A stretch of DNA of 64,000 bases, from the NCBI RefSeq assembly GCF_004801405.1, contig NZ_SSOB01000022.1, forward strand, positions 1 to 64,000, written 5' to 3'. Positions 8,366-16,195 of this stretch are shown piece after piece (within the stretch, counting starts at the first letter, position 1; every line of letters begins with the position of its first letter). Source of the stretch: Cohnella fermenti. Lineage in GTDB: Bacteria; Bacillota; Bacilli; Paenibacillales; Paenibacillaceae. Made by a program: the position numbers and the translations under genes. The notes beneath the pieces are model-generated. The model was not told the DNA's origin. It saw only the letters and a list, made by a program, of their open reading frames with translations, and did not search any database.

Positions 8366-10665
8366 CCCTTCCAATAGTTGGCGTACGCTCCCAAGCGATC
8401 CCTCAGCAGCACCTTGCCCGTCTTTTTGTACTCTTGAACGACGCCTTCGATGATCTGCTTCATGGACACCGGGACTCCCTCGCTTGCCGCCAGGAACGCC
8501 GCCGTCACGACAACGTTCTTGATCGGACCTCCCGAGAGCTCGAACGCCTGCGCGAGGAAGGGGAAGTCGATGTCTCCCTGGACGGGCAGCTTCTTGGGGA
8601 AAACAGATCTCCACAACTGTTCGCGCTGGACGGCGTCGGGGAACGGGTACTTGACGATAAACGGAATCCGCCGGGTGAACGCGTCGTCGAGGTTCTGCGA
8701 GAAGTTCGAGGCCAGAATCGTCAGGCCGTCGTACTCTTCCATCTTCTGGAGCAGATAGGACGTCTCCATGTTCGCGTACTTGTCATGGGCGTCCTTCACC
8801 TCCGAGCGCTTGCCGAACAGGGCGTCCGCCTCGTCGAAGAACAGGATCGCTCCGCTCAGCCTCGCCTGATCGAAAATCTCGCTCAGGTTCTTCTCCGTCT
8901 CGCCGACATACTTGCTGACGACCCGGGAGAGGTCGACGCGGTACAGCTCCGCGTTCATCTCCCGCGCCATGACCATGGCCGACATCGTCTTGCCGGTGCC
9001 GGGCGGGCCGGTGAACAGCATGCTCGTCCCCTTGCCGTACGGCAGCTTGCTCTCGAAGCCCCACTCGTGGAGCACGGTATGGCGGTAATGAACCCGGTCG
9101 CAGGCGCGGCGCAGCAACTGCACCGTATCCGGAGGAAGCACGAGATCGTCCCAGCCGAACTTCGGCTCGAGCTTCGTCGCCTTCTCCCGCAGCCGATGCT
9201 GGATCAGCCGGTATGCCGTCTGATAGAGCAGTTGCGGCTCGGAGGCGGCCCCTCCAGGGTGCGAAGCGCCCGCCTGGTCCCGCTTGTCCGCTTGGCCCGG
9301 ATCGACCGTTTGGCCCGTCCCGTCTGCGGTTCGCCGCCAATCGGCGGTCTTGCGCATCTCTTCGATCACGGCTTCGATCTGGCCCGGAGTGAGCAGGAAC
9401 CGCCCCGCAAGCGCCTCCGCATCCTCCGGGGGAAGGCGGAGCGTTCCCTCGGCCATGTCCGCCCACAATCGCCGGCGCTCCCCGATGTCGGGCATGTCCA
9501 GCGCGAGGGGCACAACAACCATCGAGGACGAGGGCGGAAGCTTAACCTTCGTCTCTTCCTCCGCGAACAGGAACAGCAGCCCGCGCCAAGCGTCCAGCCG
9601 TTCGAGCAGCCGCTCCAGCCGGCGATCCTCCGACCGGCGGTCGCCGGAGCTCCCTTCGGAAGCCGGACGCTCCAGAACGTTTATCCGGTCGAACGCCGGA
9701 ACGGCAGCCCGCAGCTTCGCCTCCAGCAGCAGCCGATCGACCGCCTCCAGGAACGGCCCCTCCTCCGCGGGAGCGTCCCGCAGGTCCCATTCCAGCAGCG
9801 GCTTGCCGATCGCCTCGCAGGCTTGTCCGGCCAGGAACGTCTTGCCGCTCCCCGGCGGCCCGTGAACCATAATCGCCGAAGCGGCGGCCGGACTCGTCCC
9901 CCGCTTCGCGAACTCGATCACGCGGCTGCGCAGCTCCCCGTTCAGAAGCGGCGCCGCCGGCCTCTCCTCGGCATTGGAAGAGATCCGATGGAGCCGTATG
10001 CGCGCCAGCGCTCCCCGCTCCGCCCAGTCCAGGCCGAGCAGCTCGTGAACGATCCGCTTGCGCAGCCGGACCTCTCCGGCCAGGAGGGACGAGGCCGGAT
10101 CGTCCTCCGAAGGCGTCTTCGCAACGAGAAGCTCCGCAAGAGGCGAGCTCGGCTCCGTCAGCAGCGCAAGGAGGCGCCGGCGCTCGCTTGCATCGTCCGC
10201 GCAAGTTCGCAGCAATAAATCTATCGATAGGAACGGACTGCTGTAGTCCTCCTGCAGATAGCGGTACAGCTTGTCGTAGCGTCGGCTGACATGGGGAGCG
10301 GCCGTCGCGAGCAGGCAACGGAAGCCAAGCTCGCCCAGGCCGAAGGCATCCCGCAAGCGAATGAGAGGCGGCTGCGCCAAGCCTTGTCCGGCCGTCTCGG
10401 CCAGCCTTGCGGCAAGCCGCGCATCCAGTTCCTTCAGCCGCTCCTCCTGATCGCAGGCGTACACTCCCTCTTCTTCGGGCTCGTCTGCCAGCGAACGGAT
10501 GTCGGAGGCGGTCAGGAACAGGCCGGGAAGCTCGTTCAAGGGCAGCTCCGCGGGCGGTGCCGCATTCATGCGCAGCGCCTCCATCTCGAGGCGTATCTCC
10601 CATCGCCGCAGTTCGTCGGTCAAGTGTTCCAGCGGGTCGGCGTACGGCCCAAGCGAGTCTGTCAA
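8362..10665 (-). CDS. eCIS AAA+ ATPase (Afp15/Pvc15-like)
   Basis: This long AAA+ protein has two P-loop modules. The first, near residue 270, has GPPGSGKTFLAG and a degenerate following region. The second, near residue 555, has GPPGTGKTMSAMV, Walker B ILFFDEADALF and sensor/arginine region FTRRIPFIVKYPFP. ATPases of this kind are a fixed part of eCIS loci and are needed for assembly. I place the start at TTG 10665 because GAGGAG ends 8 bases before it; a GTG at 10674 touches the ribosome site directly and is the alternative. It is the first gene of the structural operon, with the phosphatase gene 148 bp upstream. Confidence 0.93.
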   Translation of the reverse strand: MTDSLGPYADPLEHLTDELRRWEIRLEMEALRMNAAPPAELPLNELPGLFLTASDIRSLADEPEEEGVYACDQEERLKELDARLAARLAETAGQGLAQPPLIRLRDAFGLGELGFRCLLATAAPHVSRRYDKLYRYLQEDYSSPFLSIDLLLRTCADDASERRRLLALLTEPSSPLAELLVAKTPSEDDPASSLLAGEVRLRKRIVHELLGLDWAERGALARIRLHRISSNAEERPAAPLLNGELRSRVIEFAKRGTSPAAASAIMVHGPPGSGKTFLAGQACEAIGKPLLEWDLRDAPAEEGPFLEAVDRLLLEAKLRAAVPAFDRINVLERPASEGSSGDRRSEDRRLERLLERLDAWRGLLFLFAEEETKVKLPPSSSMVVVPLALDMPDIGERRRLWADMAEGTLRLPPEDAEALAGRFLLTPGQIEAVIEEMRKTADWRRTADGTGQTVDPGQADKRDQAGASHPGGAASEPQLLYQTAYRLIQHRLREKATKLEPKFGWDDLVLPPDTVQLLRRACDRVHYRHTVLHEWGFESKLPYGKGTSMLFTGPPGTGKTMSAMVMAREMNAELYRVDLSRVVSKYVGETEKNLSEIFDQARLSGAILFFDEADALFGKRSEVKDAHDKYANMETSYLLQKMEEYDGLTILASNFSQNLDDAFTRRIPFIVKYPFPDAVQREQLWRSVFPKKLPVQGDIDFPFLAQAFELSGGPIKNVVVTAAFLAASEGVPVSMKQIIEGVVQEYKKTGKVLLRDRLGAYANYWKG

Positions 10666-10741
10666 TGCCGTCACTCCTCGAACACGGGCCGTTCATGAAC
10701 ACGTATTCTAAAATCTATGTAAAAAATGGCTTTCTACCTAC

Positions 10742-10770
10742 ATAATCACATGTAATCGGACAAATATCAA
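10742..10770 (-). promoter_or_regulatory. Candidate sigma-A promoter of the eCIS structural operon
   Basis: On the minus strand, TTGATA (10765-10770) and GATTAT (10742-10747) are separated by exactly 17 bp, about 75 bp before the ATPase start. It would let the structural genes be transcribed apart from the regulatory genes upstream. Confidence 0.45.
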
Positions 10771-10812
10771 CTAGAACTGATGAATTTCGCTAGGATTTAG
10801 GCCTCAACTCCT

Positions 10813-12165
10813 TTATTCGACAATATTCACGACCATGATCGCGATATCGTCCGATTGCGGGTGGCCTCCGGCGAACCCCGAGGCGGCCTCGAGCATCGCT
10901 TGCGCGACCGCCTCCGGCGCCCGATCCGAGGAGGCTGCGAGCGCCTCGCGCAGCCGGTTCATCGAGAACCATTCGCCGCGGCTGTTCTCCGCCTCGGTGA
11001 TGCCGTCGGTGTACAACACCAGCGACTCCCCGGGCGCAAGCGTCGCTTGCCGAGCCTCGTATTCCTCGTCCCCGAAGATGCCGATCGGCAGCCCCTTGGC
11101 GGTGTCAAGCTCCCGCACGCCGCCTTCCGACACGACCAGCGGCGTGCAATGCCCGCCGTCGCAATAGCTCAGCTCTCCGGTCCGCGTGTCCAGAATGGCG
11201 AGGAAGATCGTCGCGAACATCGTCGAGTCCTCCGTGCTTACCTCGCGGTTGATCTCCATCAGAATGTCGGCCGGGCTCGGCGCCGCCTTCGCCTTGGCGC
11301 GAATCCAGATCATGAGGCCGGACATGAACAGGGCGGCGGGCATCCCCTTGTCGGACACGTCGCCCAGGCAGAGGAGCAGCTTCCCTTCCTCCAGCTCCAT
11401 GAAGTGGAAGAAGTCGCCGCCCACCTCCCGCGCCGGAATGAGGCGGGCATGGAGCTCCGCTCTGCCGGATCGGCAGAATTGTCCAGGCAGGAAGCTCATC
11501 TGGATATCCCTGGCGATCTTCATCTCGCTCTCCATGCGCTCCTTGGCCGCGGTCGTCACCCGCAGCTCCTCCATCGACTTCACGAGCGCTTCGTAGAGCA
11601 GCATGTTCTCCAGGGCGATCGCCGCCGGCGAGGAGATCAGCTCGAGCAGCCGCAGGTCGCGCTTGTCGAACGGCCTGCTGCCCTTCCTATTGATGACCTG
11701 CAGCACCCCGAGCGTCTTGTCGCCGGAGACGACCGGCACGCACAGCATGTTGCGGGTCGGAATCTTGGTCCGGACCGCCACCCGGTTCGACCAGCGCGGA
11801 TCGTTCGCCGCGTCGGCGATGAGGACGGACTGCCCGGAGCCCGCGACCCAGCCGGCAATTCCTTCTCCCGGCTTCAGCCGGACTTCCTTCACCTCGTCCG
11901 TCTTGTCCCCGGTCGCCACCTCGAAGTAGAGCTCCCCGGTCTTCTGGTCGACGAGGATGACCGACGAGCCTTCGGCCTGGAGCTCCCGCGAGGCGGTCTC
12001 CATAATAATCTCGAGCAGTTCCTTCCGCTTGATCGTGGAATTCAGCCTAAGGCCGATCTCGAACAGCCGGGTCGTCCGCCGCTCCTGTCTGCTCACGATC
12101 CGCAGCCTTGCGAGCGACCCGAGCAGAAGCGCCGCCAGTCCTCCTATTGCAATTCCGCCTATCAT
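10813..12165 (-). CDS. GAF-SpoIIE/RsbU-type serine phosphatase with N-terminal membrane segment
   Basis: This 450-residue protein has one N-terminal hydrophobic segment (residues 2-18), a GAF domain at about 45-185 (GEGIAGWVAGSGQSVLIADA) and a PP2C/SpoIIE phosphatase domain at about 245-450. Metal-binding acidic motifs are visible: REVGGDFF, LGDVSDKGMPAALFM, YTDGITEAEN and HPQSDDIAIMV. Phosphatases of this family dephosphorylate a STAS antagonist in response to a signal sensed by the attached domain; the STAS gene ends 19 bp upstream in the same unit. It lies immediately before the eCIS operon, so control of that system is a reasonable inference, not shown. Confidence 0.93.
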   Translation of the reverse strand: MIGGIAIGGLAALLLGSLARLRIVSRQERRTTRLFEIGLRLNSTIKRKELLEIIMETASRELQAEGSSVILVDQKTGELYFEVATGDKTDEVKEVRLKPGEGIAGWVAGSGQSVLIADAANDPRWSNRVAVRTKIPTRNMLCVPVVSGDKTLGVLQVINRKGSRPFDKRDLRLLELISSPAAIALENMLLYEALVKSMEELRVTTAAKERMESEMKIARDIQMSFLPGQFCRSGRAELHARLIPAREVGGDFFHFMELEEGKLLLCLGDVSDKGMPAALFMSGLMIWIRAKAKAAPSPADILMEINREVSTEDSTMFATIFLAILDTRTGELSYCDGGHCTPLVVSEGGVRELDTAKGLPIGIFGDEEYEARQATLAPGESLVLYTDGITEAENSRGEWFSMNRLREALAASSDRAPEAVAQAMLEAASGFAGGHPQSDDIAIMVVNIVE

Positions 12166-12184
12166 CCGAATGCCCCCAGCCCGC

Positions 12185-12520
12185 TCAGGATACGAACGCC
12201 AGCGCTTCCGCGCTCGTCCCGAACAGCGAGAAGATCGTCGAGAAGCCGGAGATCCGGAAGATCTCGCTCACGTTGTCGTTCAGGCCGTACAAAGCCAGCC
12301 TGCCTCCCGCCGCCTTCGTCTTCTTGACGGCCAGCAGCATGACGCGAAGCCCCGCGCTGCTGATGTAATCCAGCTCCGTCAGATCGAATACGAACCGGGA
12401 GCAGCCGCTGCCCGCCAGTTCCAGGAACTGCGCCTCGAGCTGCTGCATGGTCGTCCCGTCCAACCGCCCGCCGATTCGGATGATCCGAACCTCGCCTTGC
12501 TTTTCAATGGTTACATCCAT
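12185..12520 (-). CDS. STAS-domain anti-anti-sigma-type antagonist
   Basis: This 111-residue STAS protein starts MDVTIEKQGEVRIIRIGGRL. The phosphorylation loop DLTELDYISSAGLRVML places the acceptor serine at residue 54 or 55. In partner switching the kinase phosphorylates this serine and the SpoIIE-type phosphatase removes it. Both partners are encoded next door. The start ATG 12520 overlaps the kinase gene end (12504) by 17 bp, which suggests coupling. Confidence 0.93.
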   Translation of the reverse strand: MDVTIEKQGEVRIIRIGGRLDGTTMQQLEAQFLELAGSGCSRFVFDLTELDYISSAGLRVMLLAVKKTKAAGGRLALYGLNDNVSEIFRISGFSTIFSLFGTSAEALAFVS

Positions 12521-12977
12521 CGTTCGCCTCTCCCTGCTCTGCACGCCGACAAGCCTTGATGTGCATCGTGAATTCGTTGCGGCCGTCCGCTCTGCGATAC
12601 GAGCAGCCGTCCATCTTGTTCTTGATCAAGTAGATGCCGAGCCCCCCGACCTGGCGCTCCTCGGCGCCCAGCCCCACGTCCGGGTCTTGCCGCTCCAAGG
12701 GATTGAAGGCGCCTGCGCCGTCGCGGAACACAAGCGCAACCCGGTCCTCGTCGTCCAGCGCAAGCTCGACCTCGACGGGCGGGGCGTGGCCCGGCTGGAT
12801 GCCGGCCTCCTCGAAGCCGTGAACGACGATGTTCGTGAACCATTCCTCGCAGACAAGCAGCAGGTCCATCCGTTGGCTGTCCGCCAGCCGATTGCCTTCG
12901 CAGAACCCGTCGATCACCCTGCTCAGCTTCGCCCACTCCGACATCAAGGGCACGAGTCTCGTCTTCGCTTGCCGCAT
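12504..12977 (-). CDS. RsbW-like ATP-binding anti-sigma/serine kinase
   Basis: This 157-residue HATPase_c protein has an N box (VCEEWFTNIVVHGFEEAG), G1 box (VFRDGAGAFNPLE) and G2 box (VGGLGIYLIKNKMDG). It would bind and phosphorylate the STAS protein and hold an unknown client. No sigma factor gene lies in the window, so the client may be encoded elsewhere or not be a sigma factor. AGGAGAAGG precedes ATG 12977, 28 bp after the transporter-like gene. Confidence 0.92.
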   Translation of the reverse strand: MRQAKTRLVPLMSEWAKLSRVIDGFCEGNRLADSQRMDLLLVCEEWFTNIVVHGFEEAGIQPGHAPPVEVELALDDEDRVALVFRDGAGAFNPLERQDPDVGLGAEERQVGGLGIYLIKNKMDGCSYRRADGRNEFTMHIKACRRAEQGEANDGCNH

Positions 12978-13005
12978 GGCCTTCTCCTCCTATCGGATTT
13001 GCCCG

Positions 13006-16000
13006 TTAGCCGAGCTTAAGCACCATATCCTCCATCAGCCGCAGCCGATTGCCGATCGAGCGCAGCAGCCCGACGCCGACGTCCGGATACAAGCGCACAA
13101 GCTTCGCCGTCTCCTGGCCCTCGATCTCGAGGACGCGCGCTTCGTCGAAGATGACTTGCGCCGACACGTGGGACGGCCGATCGTCGAACAGCCCCGCTTC
13201 GCCCAGCGTCTGGTGCGCGCCGATAATGCCGATCGTCCCCTCCGAGCCGTCGTCGCTCTTCCCGCCGATCTCGACGTGCCCCTCGACGACGACGAACATC
13301 GACGAGGCCCGCTCTCCTTGCTTCACGAGGTACTCTCCCTCCCCGTAGACTCGTTCGTGCGCAATGCTCGCGATTCTCCCCAATTCCTCGATCGAGATGT
13401 CCTGGAACAGCGGGATCTGCTTGAGGAAAACAATCTTGTCGAGCGTGCTCAGGTACTCCCAGTTGTTCGTCAATATGCTCGCTCCTTCCGCTGCACCGGA
13501 TTTGATGGCGATCGCCTGCAGCCAGGGATCGGTTAACGCGTCGAACGGATCTTCGGACGACTCGGGCGCGGCGTCGGCCGCGCGAGCCGTCATCGTCGCC
13601 GAATCCGTCGCATTCTGATAGTAGGACAGCAGCGCGGCCGCCAGCTTGGCATTGCCAAGCCCTTCGGACAGAATCTCGAGGCCGTTGTCCCGGGTCTCTT
13701 CGTCCTTGCCTTCAAGCGCCCGTCTAAGCTGCGGAATCGAACGCTCGTCCCCGAACCGGAGCATGACGGTCCACACCGTGTCCAGCAGAATTCGGGCCAG
13801 CTCGTCGCTCCGCATCCGGGCGAGCGCCGTCCATTCCTCCTGCCCCATGTCGCGGATGCGGGCCACGACGGCGTGGTTCGCGCCGAGCTCCCGCAGCTTC
13901 TGGACGCAGGAAGGCACGATCGTCTCGTGAACGTCCTGCTCCGTGCCCAGCGCCATGATGGCGTCGACCGCGGCCTTCCACACCTCGTCGTGGTGCGAGA
14001 CGAGCAGCCGGTGATAGACCGGCAGGCCGGCTTCCCCGATGTCGACGAACGCCCGCTCGATAGCCGAACGAAGCTCGAGATCGGCCCCGATGAGCAGCTC
14101 GGCCAGATTCGTCGCCGTCTCCCCGTCCCCGATCCGACCGAGCGTCCGCACCGCGGTATGCCGCAGGAACGGGATCGGATCGAGCAGAATCATCATGACG
14201 TCGAAGTAGAAGTCCGTCAGCTTGCGATCGCCGATGATCTCGCAGGCGAGCACCGTCGAGGCGCTCCGTTCGCCGAGCCACTCCTTCAGCTCTCTCGTCA
14301 GCTCGCCCGACGGCGGCATGATCCGCAGCGCCTCCGCCTGAACGAGCCGGCTCCCGTCGTATCTCGCCTGCCGAATCCGCCGTTCGCGGTCCCCGGCCAA
14401 GCCGGCGGAGACGAACAGCCGGCGGAAGACGACCGCTCTCACGTCTTCGTCCGGGTCCTTCAGGAAGGGCTCCAGCCGCTCGAACCGGACCGCATTCCAA
14501 CTGGCCGTCGAGATTGCGCCGAGCGCTTCCGCCCTCCCCCGCTGCCCGCGCTTCTCCGCGTATTGAAGCAGCCCTTCGGTCGCGGCCGGGTCGGGATGGC
14601 CGGCGAACAGCTCGATCGTGAGCAGCCGCACGGTCTCGCTCTGGTGGCGAAGCTGCTCGAGCAGCGTCTTCTTGATCCGGTCGTTCTTCATCGATTCGAC
14701 GAACTCGCTCATGAAGTCCTTGACGGACGACGCCCCGATCTGAATGTAGCGGACCAGTTCCTTGATATAGAGGTGGCGATCCGCCCAGGCGAGGGCGAGC
14801 AGCACCGCAGACATGCCGAGGCCGACGAGCGCCTGCCACGTCAGGGACATGCCGAGGCCGTGCAGCAGCGACGCCCCCGACCCGATCAGCACGCCGGCCG
14901 ACGCCGCAACCCCCTGCGCAATATAGCGAATCCCGTCTCTCGTTCTCATAGGCAGCATTTTGAAGAAAAACTGGTAGCTCGGTTCCGCAAAATAATAGAG
15001 AAGCAAGTAACAGAGACAGTAGCCGAACGAGGCGGCGAACAGCGCGTATTCGCTGCCGATCAGCAGGCTGACCAGGGCGAAGCTGCCGAGGAACAGAGCC
15101 GCGATCGCGAAGACGGTGTTGCTCGCACCGAGCCAATCGATGAGCCGGGCCGCGAACAGTTGCAGCAGGAACGCCGCGCAGAACAGCACGATAACCATAA
15201 GCCCGTAGAACGAGGCCAGCTCCGCTTCGTCGGTGTAGACCGCCTGGGCCGAGGTGAAGTACTGGTATTCGATGAGAAAATAAACCGCCGGCATCAGCGT
15301 CATGATGCCGATAACGGTCATCAGGAACGGGGACCGCAGCGCTTGCTTCAGATAATAGATGGTGGAGAGCTTCTCTTCCTGCTCTTCTTCCGCCTGTCCC
15401 TTGAGGGTAAGCGGAATGAGGTACAGCTTGATCGCCCGGAGGAAATTCGGCAGCCCGGCGAGCAGCAGTCCTGCCGCCAGCAGGTAGAGCAGCTCCGGCC
15501 CGATCAGCGGGGCGAGCAGATTGGAGAAGACGCCGGCCGCGACGCCGCCCAGAATGGCGGACAGCACGAACACGGGCATGACGCGCTTCGCCTGCTGCGT
15601 CGGGCACAGGTCGAAGGCCGCGCTCCACATGAGCAGCGTCTGCTGCCGGATGACGAAGTTCGAGCAGAGGAACAGAATGACATAGAACCCGAGCCAGCTC
15701 AGATCGAGCGCCCGGTAGACGAGCAGAACGGCGCCGTTGACGAGGCCGAGCGCGATGAAGAAGGCGTACATCGAGACCATGAACCGCGGCTTGGACAGCC
15801 TCTGCGAGAGAGCCGAGAACGCCCAGCCCTCGAGCGGCATCAAGAGCGCTTCCGTCAGATACATATAGGGAAGGTACGATGTGCCGACACGACTGTTGAA
15901 GAGAGCCATGAACGACGTGTAATTGATCATCTCGGACATCCCCGCCAGGAAAAAAACGGTGCCCATGATCCACACCTTGCGACGATCCTCGTACCGAAGA

Positions 16001-16029
16001 TTGAATAACGCCTGGAGCTTCGCTAACAC
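13006..16029 (-). CDS. Transporter-like membrane protein with HEAT repeats and C-terminal cyclic-nucleotide-binding domain
   Basis: About residues 20-430 hold a dozen hydrophobic segments resembling MFS or ATP/ADP-translocase-like transporters (VFFLAGMSEMINYTSFMALF; EPSYQFFFKMLPMRTRDGIR). Residues about 440-850 are HEAT-like helical repeats. The last 130 residues are a Crp-type sensor domain (FLKQIPLFQDISIEELGRIA; EGEYLVKQGERASSMFVVVEG; LGEAGLFDDRPSHVS) with no helix-turn-helix. GTG 16029 has AAGGTGG eight bases upstream; a TTG at 16053 is an alternative. As first gene before the kinase, STAS and phosphatase genes it could be the input sensor of that module; this is inference. Confidence 0.88.
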   Translation of the reverse strand: MLAKLQALFNLRYEDRRKVWIMGTVFFLAGMSEMINYTSFMALFNSRVGTSYLPYMYLTEALLMPLEGWAFSALSQRLSKPRFMVSMYAFFIALGLVNGAVLLVYRALDLSWLGFYVILFLCSNFVIRQQTLLMWSAAFDLCPTQQAKRVMPVFVLSAILGGVAAGVFSNLLAPLIGPELLYLLAAGLLLAGLPNFLRAIKLYLIPLTLKGQAEEEQEEKLSTIYYLKQALRSPFLMTVIGIMTLMPAVYFLIEYQYFTSAQAVYTDEAELASFYGLMVIVLFCAAFLLQLFAARLIDWLGASNTVFAIAALFLGSFALVSLLIGSEYALFAASFGYCLCYLLLYYFAEPSYQFFFKMLPMRTRDGIRYIAQGVAASAGVLIGSGASLLHGLGMSLTWQALVGLGMSAVLLALAWADRHLYIKELVRYIQIGASSVKDFMSEFVESMKNDRIKKTLLEQLRHQSETVRLLTIELFAGHPDPAATEGLLQYAEKRGQRGRAEALGAISTASWNAVRFERLEPFLKDPDEDVRAVVFRRLFVSAGLAGDRERRIRQARYDGSRLVQAEALRIMPPSGELTRELKEWLGERSASTVLACEIIGDRKLTDFYFDVMMILLDPIPFLRHTAVRTLGRIGDGETATNLAELLIGADLELRSAIERAFVDIGEAGLPVYHRLLVSHHDEVWKAAVDAIMALGTEQDVHETIVPSCVQKLRELGANHAVVARIRDMGQEEWTALARMRSDELARILLDTVWTVMLRFGDERSIPQLRRALEGKDEETRDNGLEILSEGLGNAKLAAALLSYYQNATDSATMTARAADAAPESSEDPFDALTDPWLQAIAIKSGAAEGASILTNNWEYLSTLDKIVFLKQIPLFQDISIEELGRIASIAHERVYGEGEYLVKQGERASSMFVVVEGHVEIGGKSDDGSEGTIGIIGAHQTLGEAGLFDDRPSHVSAQVIFDEARVLEIEGQETAKLVRLYPDVGVGLLRSIGNRLRLMEDMVLKLG

Positions 16030-16132
16030 GTGCGCTTCCACCTTATCCGCCAAATCATGACTTGTGTAGTTCCATCATACTACAAAACGCGGGCGATATT
16101 CGATCAAGTTCCTATTTTTCCTATCAAATTCG

Positions 16133-16161
16133 AGCGCAATCGGTTCTTCCTCATGTATAAT
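16133..16161 (+). promoter_or_regulatory. Candidate promoter of the eCIS-associated plus-strand genes
   Basis: A perfect TATAAT (16156-16161) lies 34 bp before the GTG start at 16196. A clear -35 element at 17 bp is absent, so activity may rest on the -10 region or on an activator. The rest of 16054-16155 separates two divergent genes and holds no gene. Confidence 0.5.
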
Positions 16162-16195
16162 GGATTCCATATATGGATACCGGGGAGGTAACGCC

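Noticed and set aside
13873..16008. Long plus-strand frame opposite the transporter-like gene
   Set aside because: Antisense shadow of a gene with clear membrane segments and a Crp-type domain.
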